This document shows positions 1-8,887 of a DNA stretch of 55,662 bases, piece after piece. Below the pieces are notes generated by a model. It saw nothing but the letters and a program-made list of their open reading frames with translations. It searched no databases and was not told the DNA's origin. Source of the DNA: Bacillota bacterium. GTDB taxonomy: Bacteria > Bacillota > Clostridia > Acetivibrionales > DUMC01. Each line of letters starts with the position of its first letter. Position 1 is the stretch's first letter. Where the stretch lies: positions 1 through 55,662 of the forward strand of contig JABUEW010000010.1 in NCBI GenBank assembly GCA_013314855.1. Direction: 5' to 3'. The position numbers and the translations under genes were made by a program.

Positions 1-157
1 GCAAATCAACTGTTCTAAGCAAAATAATTACATTGAAATATTATTAAATTCTATTCAAATTATTTTGCGAGTTTGATTTGCCCCGAAGTGAATTTACAGG
101 CTCTTAAGACTTGGAGCATTTAGTTACTGGAAACATTTTCTTCATAAAAAGAAAATG
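1..157. repeat. Long inverted repeat and second hairpin upstream of prfB
   Basis: No gene is visible in the first 275 bases. Bases 1-8 pair with 74-81, and an 11-bp inner arm at 19-29 pairs perfectly with 58-68, giving a two-part hairpin around an AT-rich loop. A second hairpin has a 9-bp perfect stem (134-142 with 149-157). Neither has a clean T-tract on the plus strand. They could end a gene lying to the left of the window or be a structured intergenic repeat. I saw no remnant of secA, which often precedes prfB in Firmicutes. Confidence 0.5.
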
Positions 158-177
158 CGCCTGGAGTAATAAGTCGG

Positions 178-206
178 TTGACAAACAACTATATTCAATA
201 GATAAT
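178..206 (+). promoter_or_regulatory. Sigma-A promoter for prfB
   Basis: A perfect -35 box TTGACA (178-183) is separated by exactly 17 bp from GATAAT (201-206). Transcription would begin near 213, about 60 bases before the prfB start. No other promoter of this quality is seen before the lar genes, so prfB and the genes after it may be one transcript. Confidence 0.75.
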
Positions 207-275
207 AACAATATAAAATATTCAATATTCAATGATTAATATTTTATTAAAAAATTGGAAGGAATGATAGATAAT

Positions 276-1398
276 ATGCTTGAATTAGAGCAATTTAGAT
301 TGGAAATTGATGACTTGGCAGAAGAATTAAAGGAATTGAGGGATTCACTTTGATGTTCTCGGTATAAAAAATGAAATAGAGGAGCTTGAGCAAAAGGCTG
401 CCGAACCTGAATTTTGGCGCAATATTGAAGCCAATCAAACGATTATGCAGAGAATAAAGGTATTAAAGTCCAAACTTGGTAGTTTAGAAAAATTGGAAAA
501 AACTTTGCAGGATATACAAACACTAAATGAACTTGGTATTGAAGAAAATGATGCAAGTGTAGTAGAAGAAGTAAGGGAAGGGCTTAAAAAATTGAGGGAA
601 GAAATTAGAACTTTAAGACTTGAAACTCTATTAAACGGACCTTACGATAAAAATAATGCTATAATGAGTTTACATGCAGGCGCAGGTGGAACGGAAGCCC
701 AGGACTGGGTACAGATGCTTTTAAGGATGTATACCCGTTGGGCGGAAAATAAAGGCTACACTGTGAAAATCCTTGATTATCTGGAAGGTGACGAAGCAGG
801 AATAAAAAGTATTACTATCCATGTTATAGGAGAAAATGCATATGGATTTCTAAAATCGGAAAAGGGTGTACACAGGTTGGTCAGAATATCCCCTTTCGAT
901 GCTTCAGGACGTAGACATACTTCTTTTGCTTCTGTAGATGTGATGCCTGAATTGGATGAGGATATACAAATCGACATAAACCCTGACGATTTGCGTATAG
1001 ATACTTATCGTTCCAGCGGAGCGGGAGGACAACATGTTAATAAGACTGAGTCGGCCATAAGAATTACTCATATTCCTACAGGGATTGTGGTCTCATGCCA
1101 GAATGAGCGTTCTCAATTTCAAAACAGGGAAACTGCTATGAAAATGCTTAGGGCAAAGCTGTTTGAATTAAAAGAACGGGAGCAAAAGGAGAAAATAGAG
1201 GACCTCAAAGGTGTTCAAATGAAAATTGAATGGGGTAGTCAGATAAGGTCGTATGTTTTTTGTCCTTATACCCTTGTAAAAGACCATCGGACCGACTATG
1301 AGGAAGGTAATGTCAATTCGGTTATGGATGGAGAAATTGACGGATTTATTAATGCTTACCTTGTAGGAAGTATTAATAGAAATATTAATAAAGGATGA
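276..1398 (+). CDS. prfB: Peptide chain release factor 2, with programmed +1 frameshift
   Basis: RF2 recognises UGA and UAA in the ribosomal A site and triggers hydrolysis of peptidyl-tRNA. Translation begins at ATG 276 (Shine-Dalgarno GGAAGGA at 257-263; an in-frame ATG at 264 lies too close to it) and reads 25 codons to CTT TGA at 348-353. A +1 shift on CTT skips one T and continues from GAT at 352 to the stop at 1396, giving 373 residues. The codon-recognition tripeptide SPF falls at residues 205-207 and the catalytic GGQ at 250-252, the same numbers as in E. coli RF2, which supports both the start and the shift. A caller ignoring the shift would start the gene at 445 and lose the N-terminus. 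larE follows after 6 bases. Confidence 0.96.
336..354 (+). promoter_or_regulatory. RF2 autoregulatory frameshift site
   Basis: The site reads TTGAGGGATTCACTTTGAT: a Shine-Dalgarno-like GAGGG, a short spacer, the slippery CTT, then the in-frame UGA as codon 26, followed by T. In the known mechanism scarce RF2 lets the ribosome pause at UGA and slip +1, whereas abundant RF2 terminates there. The spacer between GAGGG and CTT is 5 bases, slightly longer than the 3 bases in E. coli. Confidence 0.92.
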
Positions 1399-1404
1399 AT
1401 ATTT

Positions 1405-2271
1405 ATGAACACTACGAATCACATTGAAAATATGCTTATCGGAAATCAGGCTAATAATAAAGAGCTTAACAATAAATTGAATAAGCTAATATCTATTTTA
1501 AGAGAGAAAGCTGCCCTGGCTATAGCATTTTCAGGTGGTGTAGATAGTACGTTTCTTCTTAAAGTGGCCCAGGACACTTTAAAAGATAATGTTATAGCTG
1601 TTACGGCAAAGTGGCCTATTCATTCCGAAAGAGAATTTAAAGAAGCTGTAGATTTTGTGAAACAGTTAAATGTAAGACATATAATTTTGAAATCAGATAG
1701 TATTGATGATATAGAAGGGTTTTCTCAAAATCCTGAAAACAGGTGTTATTTGTGCAAAAGGGAGATTTTTAAAAAAATTAAAGAGGTTGCAAAGAAAAAT
1801 GGCTTTATACATGTTGCCGATGGCTCCAATATTGATGACCTTAAGGATTACAGGCCGGGTATTGTTGCTTTAAAGGAGTTGGGTATTATAAGCCCATTAA
1901 GAGATGCGGGTTTAACGAAAAGCGACATAAGGGAGCTATCCAGAGAGACAGGCCTTCCTACATGGAATAAGCCGGCTTTTGCATGTCTTGCTTCCAGGAT
2001 ACCTTATGGACACGAAATTACAAAAGAAAAATTGGAAATAATTGACAAGTCGGAGCAATTTCTGATTGATTCAGGATTCAAACAAGTGAGGGTACGACAT
2101 CACGGGGATATAGCACGGATTGAGGTATCTGCAGAAGAACGGAGCAATTTCTTTAATCCTGGATTTATGGATGAAGTTCATTACAAGCTTAAACAATATG
2201 GATTTAAGTATATAACCCTTGATTTAATGGGTTACAGGACCGGAAGTTTAAATGATGGGGTAAAAAAATAA
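1405..2271 (+). CDS. larE: LarE, sulfur transferase for the nickel-pincer nucleotide cofactor
   Basis: LarE activates the pyridinium-dicarboxylate mononucleotide made by LarB with ATP and inserts sulfur for the nickel-pincer cofactor. The 288-residue protein has the PP-loop SGGVDS at 43-48. Three cysteines are visible: RCYLCK gives C114 and C117, and FACLASRIP gives C194. As I understand the family, one class uses a single sacrificial cysteine equivalent to C194, while homologues with all three cysteines bind a [4Fe-4S] cluster and act catalytically, so this protein should be of the cluster type (inference). The start at ATG 1405 follows AAAGGATG, which overlaps the end of prfB. larB and larC lie downstream. 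Confidence 0.9.
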   Translation: MNTTNHIENMLIGNQANNKELNNKLNKLISILREKAALAIAFSGGVDSTFLLKVAQDTLKDNVIAVTAKWPIHSEREFKEAVDFVKQLNVRHIILKSDSIDDIEGFSQNPENRCYLCKREIFKKIKEVAKKNGFIHVADGSNIDDLKDYRPGIVALKELGIISPLRDAGLTKSDIRELSRETGLPTWNKPAFACLASRIPYGHEITKEKLEIIDKSEQFLIDSGFKQVRVRHHGDIARIEVSAEERSNFFNPGFMDEVHYKLKQYGFKYITLDLMGYRTGSLNDGVKK

Positions 2272-2292
2272 ATTAGTATAAAAAAAGCAGGT

Positions 2293-3171
2293 ATGGATAT
2301 GGATATGGGTATAGGGATTATTGGATTAGGCAAATTAGGGTGTTCTCTGGCTGTTGGTTTAAAAAAGGAGGGCTATATAATCTCAGGTCTGTATAGTAAA
2401 TCTGCCGATTCAGTGAAGTTTGCAAATGCCAAGCTGGACACAAATTTTGAAAACAGCCTGGTTGATACTGTAGAGAAGTCTGAAATAGTGTTTATTACCG
2501 TACCCGATTCCAGCATTGTAAATGTAGTCATGGAAATATCATCCGGTTTAAGCCGGGAAAGTATTTGCAACAAGGTATTTATTCATTGCAGTGGGGCATT
2601 ATCAAGTCATGTATTGGAGTTATTAGAAGAAAAAGGTGCGTATACAGGTTCTCTCCACCCTGTACAGACTTTTGCCGATAAAGAAACGGGATGGAAGGGG
2701 TTATACGGTATATATTACGGATTTGAAGGCAACAATAGGGCTTATGAAATTATAAAGCCCATAATATTATCATTTAAGGGGAAAGTTTTGAATATTAATG
2801 AGAAATACAAGTCTCTCTACCATGCTGCTGCGTGTATTGTGTCGAATTATTTTGTAACACTGGCATATATTGCAGGCCACTTATTTGAGAGCATTGGGGC
2901 AGAATCTGATGAAGGAATCAAAGCCCTTAAGCCGTTAATTGAAAAAACATTATATAATATAGATTCTCTGGGCCCTGTAAATGCGCTTACGGGTCCGATT
3001 TCCAGAGGCGATATTGAGACTGTTGCAGGTCATATTGAAGCAATAAAAGAAAAAAATCCGGAAATATTGGATGTCTACAAAGCTTTAGGTAGAATTACGG
3101 TAGAGATTGGGTTGGAAAAGGGTACTATACATGATGAACAGGCAGAGTTATTAAAGAGGTTATTGGACTGA
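2293..3171 (+). CDS. Rossmann-like DUF2520 protein
   Basis: 292 residues. The N-terminus has the dinucleotide-binding pattern GIGIIGLGKLG followed by a Rossmann fold to about residue 130 (the segment with IVFITVPDS is typical). The C-terminal half is helical with YKSLYHAAACIVSNYFV, characteristic of the DUF2520 domain, related in fold to F420-dependent NADP oxidoreductases and ketopantoate reductase. Substrate unknown. Its place between larE and larB suggests a link to the pincer cofactor or simply co-transcription. The start is uncertain: the first bases are a hexamer repeat giving M-D-M-D-M, and with the weak AGCAGG at 2286-2291 the ATG at 2299 is better spaced than 2293. An 11-bp tandem duplication spans its stop codon. 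Confidence 0.8.
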   Translation: MDMDMGIGIIGLGKLGCSLAVGLKKEGYIISGLYSKSADSVKFANAKLDTNFENSLVDTVEKSEIVFITVPDSSIVNVVMEISSGLSRESICNKVFIHCSGALSSHVLELLEEKGAYTGSLHPVQTFADKETGWKGLYGIYYGFEGNNRAYEIIKPIILSFKGKVLNINEKYKSLYHAAACIVSNYFVTLAYIAGHLFESIGAESDEGIKALKPLIEKTLYNIDSLGPVNALTGPISRGDIETVAGHIEAIKEKNPEILDVYKALGRITVEIGLEKGTIHDEQAELLKRLLD

Positions 3172-3228
3172 TGAGTAACTGATGAGTAATAGCAGGTATT
3201 ATGAAAAGATGGCCTTGGAGTGATGTTG

Positions 3229-3975
3229 ATGAATTCTGAAAGTTTAAGAAATTTACTTGAAAATGTAAAGTCCGGAAAGGTATCTATTCAAGATGCCTTA
3301 AACCACTTGAAGAAACTGCCTTTTGAGGATTTGGGTTTTGCAAAAGTCGATTACCATAGAAATTTGAGGACCGGGTATCCTGAAGTTGTATTTTGCCTGG
3401 GAAAAACCGTTGACCAAGTAAAATCAATTATCATGAAGCTGATGAAGCAAGACAACAACATTATGGCTACCAGGGCTACGCGGGAAATTTATGACGGAAT
3501 TAGTGAAATTGCTGAAGATGCATTATACTATGAGACTGCAAGAATAGTGGTTGTTAAAAGAAGGGAGCTTGTTGTATCTGAAAAGATTATTGCAGTTGTC
3601 AGTGCAGGGACTTCGGATTTGCCCGTAGCTGAAGAAGCTGCTGTTACAGCAGAGATTATGGGGAATAAGGTTGAAAGAATATATGATGTAGGCGTTGCAG
3701 GGCTTCATAGGCTGCTTGCAAATATTGATGCTTTGTTTAGAGCAAATGTGCTTGTTGTAGTTGCAGGGATGGAAGGTGCCCTTGCCAGCGTTGTGGGAGG
3801 TATGGTTGATAAACCTGTTATTGCAGTACCTACCAGTATAGGGTATGGGGCAAACTTTGGCGGACTTTCAGCCCTTTTAACAATGCTTAACAGCTGTGCT
3901 GCCGGAATAGGGGTGGTTAATATTGATAATGGCTTCGGGGCAGGTTATTTGGCTAGTATGATTAATAGGCTTTAA
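3229..3975 (+). CDS. larB: LarB, nicotinate adenine dinucleotide carboxylase/hydrolase
   Basis: LarB carboxylates the pyridinium ring of nicotinic acid adenine dinucleotide and hydrolyses it to the dicarboxylate mononucleotide, the first step of nickel-pincer cofactor synthesis. The protein (248 residues from this start) has a variable N-terminal part with the conserved DYHRNLRTGYPEVVFC and a C-terminal PurE-like domain (AGTSDLPVAEEAAVTAE; VVGGMVDKPVIAVPTS). GTG at 3220 and ATG at 3223 are also in frame, but TTGGAG at 3215-3220 fits ATG 3229 with 8 bases. PurE itself, the fold relative, is encoded 5 kb downstream. The last codons and stop form a 10-bp tandem repeat. Confidence 0.92.
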   Translation: MNSESLRNLLENVKSGKVSIQDALNHLKKLPFEDLGFAKVDYHRNLRTGYPEVVFCLGKTVDQVKSIIMKLMKQDNNIMATRATREIYDGISEIAEDALYYETARIVVVKRRELVVSEKIIAVVSAGTSDLPVAEEAAVTAEIMGNKVERIYDVGVAGLHRLLANIDALFRANVLVVVAGMEGALASVVGGMVDKPVIAVPTSIGYGANFGGLSALLTMLNSCAAGIGVVNIDNGFGAGYLASMINRL

Positions 3976-4071
3976 TAGGCTTTAACCTGCAGGTTGCATT
4001 GAAATTTTTGCTTGTAAATTTTTGCTTATATTTGCTTATAATAAACTAATGGGTTATGGAGGTAGAGTTTA

Positions 4072-5274
4072 ATGAAAGTATTGTTTTTTGACTGTTTTTC
4101 CGGTATCAGCGGAGATATGGCCTTAGGTGCGCTCCTTGACCTTGGCATAAATGAAAAGGTTTTCCGGAGAGAACTAGAGAAACTTAACCTGACAGGATAC
4201 AGAGTGGAAATTGAGAAGAAGCAAAAAAGCGGAATATACGGGACGGATGTGACTGTTATTGTTGAAGATGATGAACATGACCTTTATTCCCATACAGCCT
4301 GTAATTTGACCGACATTGAACTGCTGATTGATAAAAGTGACCTGAAGCAAAAGGTAAAAGATTTCAGCAAAAAGGTATTCAGAGAAATTGCCAGGGCTGA
4401 AGCAAAAGTACATAATAAAGGTATAAACGAGGTACATTTCCATGAAGTAGGGGCTGTGGATTCTATTGTAGACATAGTGGGCACGGCAATATGTATTGAC
4501 TTACTAGGTGTAGATAAAGTATTTTCGTCTCCTTTATATGACGGGAAAGGCTTTATAGAGTGCCAACACGGTATAATACCTGTACCTGTACCTGCCGTAA
4601 TGGAAATGCTGTCAGGAAGTAATATACCCCTTATAACTACAGATATAAATACTGAACTTGTAACACCAACGGGTATGGGGCTAATTAAATGCCTGGCATT
4701 AGATTTCGGCAATATGCCTGCAATGATTATTGACCGTATAGGTTACGGAATGGGAAAAAGGGAGATAGGAAGACTAAATGCTCTTAGAGTTGTTCTGGGT
4801 GATTTATTGGAAGAGAAGTTTATAGAAGAAAAATGTGAGATGGATGAGATATTAATACTTGAGACAAACATTGATGATATAAGTCCTGAAATATTAGGGT
4901 ATACCTTGGAGCAATTGATGAATAACGGTGCTTTAGATGCTTATTATATTCCTGTATATATGAAAAAGAACCGACCAGGCGTATTGCTTACTGTCCTTGG
5001 GAAAATAGAAGATGAGGACAAGCTGATTGATATTGTATTTAGAGAAACATCCACCCTTGGGATACGGAGGAGCATTACACGGAGATATTGTATGGATAGG
5101 GAAATACGCCATATAGAGACGCAATATGGCAAGATAAGGGTAAAAATTGCTACAAAAGGAGAATCAAAGAAAATATCTCCTGAATATGAAGATTGTAAGG
5201 AGATAGCAAAAAGAAACGGTATTCCCTTAAGGGAAGTGTATAATCTTGTATACAGCCGCTACTACCATAATTAG
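4072..5274 (+). CDS. larC: LarC, nickel insertion cyclometallase of the pincer cofactor
   Basis: LarC uses CTP to insert nickel into the dithiolated pincer nucleotide. The 400-residue protein is full length, with the signature N-terminus FFDCFSGISGDMALGALLDLG, the HFHEVGAVDSIVDIVG segment around residues 124-138, and the C-terminal metal-binding domain (ETNIDDISPEILGY). In Lactobacillus plantarum larC is split by a programmed frameshift; here it is one uninterrupted frame. The histidine-rich linker seen in many LarC proteins is short, reduced to DEHDLYSH. The start ATG 4072 has TATGGAGGT upstream. With larE and larB this completes the known biosynthesis genes; no LarA racemase or other client enzyme is in the window. 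Confidence 0.93.
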   Translation: MKVLFFDCFSGISGDMALGALLDLGINEKVFRRELEKLNLTGYRVEIEKKQKSGIYGTDVTVIVEDDEHDLYSHTACNLTDIELLIDKSDLKQKVKDFSKKVFREIARAEAKVHNKGINEVHFHEVGAVDSIVDIVGTAICIDLLGVDKVFSSPLYDGKGFIECQHGIIPVPVPAVMEMLSGSNIPLITTDINTELVTPTGMGLIKCLALDFGNMPAMIIDRIGYGMGKREIGRLNALRVVLGDLLEEKFIEEKCEMDEILILETNIDDISPEILGYTLEQLMNNGALDAYYIPVYMKKNRPGVLLTVLGKIEDEDKLIDIVFRETSTLGIRRSITRRYCMDREIRHIETQYGKIRVKIATKGESKKISPEYEDCKEIAKRNGIPLREVYNLVYSRYYHN

Positions 5275-5316
5275 ATTGTTGACATTGAATAAAGAAATAG
5301 TGAAGGAGATAATGTT

Positions 5317-6675
5317 ATGGGAAATAATATGGTTGATAATATGAATAACAATATGAATAACATAATAAATAAAGAAACGGTTAATAAATCAAACTATGAA
5401 TTAATTCTTGTTATAAGTGATGAACTTCAGGTAAGCCAGGTTGCAGCAAGAATGACAAGAGAAATGGGAATATACAGTGAAGTGCTCATCTATAGTGATA
5501 GAGTGGAGGGAACAAAAAAAGAGGCAAAAGCAAAGAAAATAATAGGGGAAATAAAGGATAAAAGCCCCAAGGGGGTTATATTTGTCGGTAGAAATGATGG
5601 CAGCAGGAATCTTTTGCTGTTTAATGAAATCTCCAGCCTGGGTATACCTGTATTAAAAACCGATAAACCGGATAAAGATACAGTGCAAAATTTTCTTTTT
5701 AATAGTTGCAAGTGCCAAGGCACTTGGAATATGAAGGTTTTTGTTGAAAATGCCATAAAAGAGATAAGGAATAAGGTAGGAAACAGAAGGGTATTCTGTG
5801 CTCTTTCCGGAGGCGTGGATTCGTCTGTTGCAGCCGTATTAGTCCATAAAGCAGTCGGAAAGCAACTTACCTGTATATTTGTCGACCACGGCTTACTAAG
5901 AAAATATGAAGCATCCCAGGTGGAAGAGGTTTTTAGAAACCAGTTTGATATTAATCTTGCTAAAGTAGATGCAGAAGATAGATTTTTGGAAAAACTCAAA
6001 GGGGTAAGGGACCCTGAAAAGAAAAGGAAGATTATTGGCGAAGAATTTATTAGAGTGTTTGAAGAAGAAGCCAAAAAGATTGGTGAAGTTGATTTCCTTG
6101 TACAGGGTACCATTTATCCTGATATTATAGAAAGCGGTATAGGAAACAAGGGAGTTGTAAAAAGCCATCATAATGTGGGCGGATTGCCTGAGAAAATAGA
6201 GTTTGAGGGAATAATTGAACCTTTGAAATACCTCTTTAAGGATGAAGTTAGAAAAGTTGGAGAGGAACTAGGTATTCCAGCCAATATAGTATGGAGGCAG
6301 CCGTTCCCCGGACCTGGACTTGCTGTAAGAATTATTGGAGAGGTAACAAAAGAAAAATTGGATATACTTAGAGATGCAGACTATATATTTAGAGAGGAAA
6401 TTGCAAAGGCTGGGCTTGATAGAGAATTAAGCCAGTATTTTGCAGTTTTAACCGATATGCGCAGTGTTGGTGTACGAGACGGTAAAAGGACTTATGATTA
6501 TACAATAGCCCTAAGAGCTATAAAAACTAAAGATTTTATGACAGTAGACTGGGTAAGGCTTCCTTATGATATATTGGCGGAAACGGTATATAGGATTGTC
6601 AATGAAGTAGGCCATGTTAACAGGGTGGTCTACGACATAACGGCTAAACCTCCGGCAACCGTAGAGTGGGAATGA
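5317..6675 (+). CDS. guaA: GMP synthase with a gutted glutaminase domain
   Basis: GMP synthase converts XMP, ATP and ammonia to GMP. The ATP-pyrophosphatase domain is intact, with SGGVDSS from residue 164 and the conserved C-terminal dimerisation domain ending in [10 protein letters not shown]. The usual enzyme is about 510 residues with a class I glutaminase of about 190 residues. Here, after GIPVL (109-113), only 11 residues precede NFLFN (125), the end of that domain. The block that carries the catalytic Cys and the His and Glu of the triad is gone; the remnant at 27-113 keeps the start of the fold. The enzyme should therefore need free ammonia or a separate glutaminase. An Asn/Met-rich N-terminal tail (2-20) is partly a 12-bp in-frame duplication. 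It follows larC by 42 bases. Confidence 0.88.
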   Translation: MGNNMVDNMNNNMNNIINKETVNKSNYELILVISDELQVSQVAARMTREMGIYSEVLIYSDRVEGTKKEAKAKKIIGEIKDKSPKGVIFVGRNDGSRNLLLFNEISSLGIPVLKTDKPDKDTVQNFLFNSCKCQGTWNMKVFVENAIKEIRNKVGNRRVFCALSGGVDSSVAAVLVHKAVGKQLTCIFVDHGLLRKYEASQVEEVFRNQFDINLAKVDAEDRFLEKLKGVRDPEKKRKIIGEEFIRVFEEEAKKIGEVDFLVQGTIYPDIIESGIGNKGVVKSHHNVGGLPEKIEFEGIIEPLKYLFKDEVRKVGEELGIPANIVWRQPFPGPGLAVRIIGEVTKEKLDILRDADYIFREEIAKAGLDRELSQYFAVLTDMRSVGVRDGKRTYDYTIALRAIKTKDFMTVDWVRLPYDILAETVYRIVNEVGHVNRVVYDITAKPPATVEWE

Positions 6676-6734
6676 ATTACAGGCGCCCGGAAATTTACTG
6701 CATTGCCTGGAGTAACATGGACAGGAGGTTGCAT

Positions 6735-7124
6735 ATGCAAAGCATAAGTATAAGGACACCAGGCAGGACTGCCATGGTGGATATAACCGCAAAAGTAGAA
6801 GAAATTGTAAGTAAAAGCGGTGTAAAATCAGGTATATGTATGATATTTGTACCCCATACCACTGCCGGCATAACAATTAACGAAAATGCAGACCCTGATG
6901 TTGTGTCGGATATACTAAAGGAAATGAATAAAATAGTGCCTTTTAATGATAATTATGCTCATTTGGAAGGAAATTCGGCAGCCCATATAAAAGCCAGCAT
7001 ATTTGGTTTTTCACAGCAGTTGATTATTGAGGAAGGCAGGCTGGCCCTCGGCACATGGCAGGGAATATACTTCTGTGAATTTGACGGCCCCCGGAATAGA
7101 CAGGTGTATGTAAAGATAATGTGA
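6735..7124 (+). CDS. YjbQ family protein (UPF0047)
   Basis: 129 residues, the normal length for this family. The conserved motifs are VPHTTAGITINENADPDV, HLEGNSAAHIKASIFG, and GTWQGIYFCEFDGPRNRQV near the C-terminus. The fold binds a metal through histidines, and members have weak thiamin-phosphate synthase activity in vitro; the physiological role is not settled. ATG 6735 has AGGAGG at 6723-6728, so the reading frame open upstream from 6666 is not used. It is probably the last gene of the prfB-lar-guaA transcript: a clear terminator follows. Confidence 0.88.
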   Translation: MQSISIRTPGRTAMVDITAKVEEIVSKSGVKSGICMIFVPHTTAGITINENADPDVVSDILKEMNKIVPFNDNYAHLEGNSAAHIKASIFGFSQQLIIEEGRLALGTWQGIYFCEFDGPRNRQVYVKIM

Positions 7125-7206
7125 GGATTAATTTCCTGATTGACAAACAGTAGATAAATTTGATAGTATATTTTTGGGGATTCAAGCAAGGCAGTCTACG
7201 CAATAC

Positions 7207-7231
7207 CGGGTTGGTTCTACCAACCCGTTTT
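7207..7231 (+). terminator. Rho-independent terminator after yjbQ
   Basis: An 8-bp perfect GC-rich stem, CGGGTTGG (7207-7214) with CCAACCCG (7220-7227), a 5-base loop and TTTT. It lies in the 5' region of the purine permease, so a riboswitch role was considered, but I could not find purine-riboswitch core sequences before it. Confidence 0.75.
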
Positions 7232-7323
7232 AAATTTTCAATTAAATACAGTTTTAATCATTGCACTTAAATCATTTAATTAAGGTACAATTCAGCGCCA
7301 ATTATATTAAGGAGGTTAAATTT

Positions 7324-8661
7324 ATGATGGAAAGGCTTTTTAAACTTAAGGAAAACGGCACAAATGTAAGGACGGAAATTATTGCAGGTGTTACAACTTT
7401 TATGACAATGGCATACATTTTAATTGTAAATCCTGCCATATTATCAGATGCAGGCATGGATAGAGGCGCTGTTTTTACAGCTACTGCCCTTTCATCTGCA
7501 ATAGCTACCATACTAATGGCGTTTTTGGCCAATTATCCCATTGCGCTGGCTTCAGGTATGGGACTTAATGCGTATTTTGCATATGTTGTTGTTCTTAGCA
7601 TGGGTTATTCCTGGCAGATTGCCCTTACAGCTGTATTTATTGAAGGTATAATATTTGTTATTTTAACGATGTTTAAGTTCAGAGAAGCAATAGTTAACTC
7701 TATACCGATAAACCTGAAATACGGAATTACCGTTGGGATAGGCCTGTTTATTACATTTATTGGTTTTCAGAATACAGGCATTATTGTGAATAATGATGCA
7801 ACTCTTGTAGGACTTGGAGATCTTAAAAGTTTAACAGTTATTCTGGCAATTATAGGAATAATATTAACAGCTTTTTTGGTACATAAAAAAATAAAAGGAG
7901 CGCTTCTCTGGGGTATTCTGGCAACTTATGTTTTAGGTATAATATGCCAATTTACAGGCCTTTATGTTGTAGATGCAGCAGCAGGAAGATATAGCCTTAT
8001 CCCTGATAAGATAATTTCCTTACCGCCATCATTAGTATCGATATTCCTTAAGTTTGATTTCAGTGGTGCTCTTGCATTAGGAGTAAATTTCCTTGTTGTA
8101 ATGTTTGCATTCCTTTTTGTAGATTTGTTTGACACGGTAGGCACGCTAATAGGTGTAGCAAGTAAGGCAAATTTACTGGATAAAGACGGTAAACTGCCAA
8201 GGGCGAAACAGGCGCTTATGTCAGATGCAATAGGTACAGTAGTGGGTGCAAGCCTTGGTACATCTACAGTAACCAGTTACATTGAGAGTTCAGCAGGTGT
8301 GGCTGAAGGAGGAAGAACAGGCTTGACAGCTCTTACGACAGGGCTTTTGATGATTATAGCATTAATATTTTCTCCTATTCTTACAATAATACCTTCTTTT
8401 GCAACTGCACCTGCGCTGGTAATTGTTGGACTTTTTATGGCTTCAGCCATTGTAAAAATTGATTTTAGCGAGGACTTTACAGAAGCTCTTCCAGCCTTCC
8501 TTGCAATGATTATAATGCCGCTTACTTACAGCATTGCTGACGGTATAATGTTTGGAATTGTTTCATGGTTTATACTGAAGATAGTTTCAGGAAGAATTAA
8601 GCAAATACACCCGGTTGTTTATGTGTTGGTTATTTTGTTTATCTTAAAAATTGTGGCATAA
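7324..8661 (+). CDS. NCS2 family purine permease (AzgA/PbuG-like)
   Basis: A proton-coupled nucleobase transporter of the inner membrane, about 445 residues with 12 or more hydrophobic segments. Diagnostic stretches are RTEIIAGVTTFMTMAYILIV near the N-terminus, ASGMGLNAYFAY, FLFVDLFDTVGTLIGVA, and GTSTVTSYIESSAGVAEGG, which place it in the adenine/hypoxanthine/guanine branch of NCS2. ATG 7324 follows GGAGG by a normal distance, so the upstream in-frame extension is ignored. It sits between the GMP synthase gene and the purine biosynthesis cluster, consistent with purine salvage. The last codons and the stop are tandemly duplicated (13 bp, 8647-8672). Confidence 0.9.
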   Translation: MMERLFKLKENGTNVRTEIIAGVTTFMTMAYILIVNPAILSDAGMDRGAVFTATALSSAIATILMAFLANYPIALASGMGLNAYFAYVVVLSMGYSWQIALTAVFIEGIIFVILTMFKFREAIVNSIPINLKYGITVGIGLFITFIGFQNTGIIVNNDATLVGLGDLKSLTVILAIIGIILTAFLVHKKIKGALLWGILATYVLGIICQFTGLYVVDAAAGRYSLIPDKIISLPPSLVSIFLKFDFSGALALGVNFLVVMFAFLFVDLFDTVGTLIGVASKANLLDKDGKLPRAKQALMSDAIGTVVGASLGTSTVTSYIESSAGVAEGGRTGLTALTTGLLMIIALIFSPILTIIPSFATAPALVIVGLFMASAIVKIDFSEDFTEALPAFLAMIIMPLTYSIADGIMFGIVSWFILKIVSGRIKQIHPVVYVLVILFILKIVA

Positions 8662-8703
8662 AATTGTGGCATAAATATTTTATTTTAATGGCCTGCTTGA
8701 AAT

Positions 8704-8746
8704 GACGGAGCCAGGTTCTGCTTAATAATAAATACCGGGCTCTGTC
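8704..8746 (+). terminator. Possible terminator between the permease and purE
   Basis: Bases 8704-8716 pair with 8734-8746 at 11 of 13 positions around a 17-base loop. Only a short broken T-run follows. The rest of 8662-8887 is AT-rich. I saw no purine-riboswitch core and no convincing -35/-10 pair, so how purE is controlled remains open. Confidence 0.4.
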
Positions 8747-8887
8747 CTAACCCCGCTTTTAAAATTATCCGCCATTAAAATGATGGATATTATAAGAGGT
8801 AGAAATATTCAACAATAATATTATATAAATTTTAAAAGTTAAAATTCATATGTATATACCTTTAATATATATATTGGAGGTTTAAAA

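Noticed and set aside
445-1398. prfB read as a shorter gene starting at 445
   Set aside because: The frame is open to 352 and the upstream 25-codon piece plus CTT-TGA is the known RF2 frameshift; a start at 445 loses the conserved N-terminus.
4284-4712. Open frame of 142 codons on the minus strand
   Set aside because: Antisense to larC, whose protein motifs are unmistakable.
5490-6113. Long open frame (207 codons) on the minus strand
   Set aside because: It lies wholly inside the GMP synthase gene, has no ribosome-binding site and its composition is that of an antisense shadow.
7125-7323. Possible purine riboswitch before the NCS2 permease
   Set aside because: There is a good hairpin with TTTT, but I found no three-way-junction core of the purine aptamer before it. 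It is simpler as the terminator of the preceding operon.
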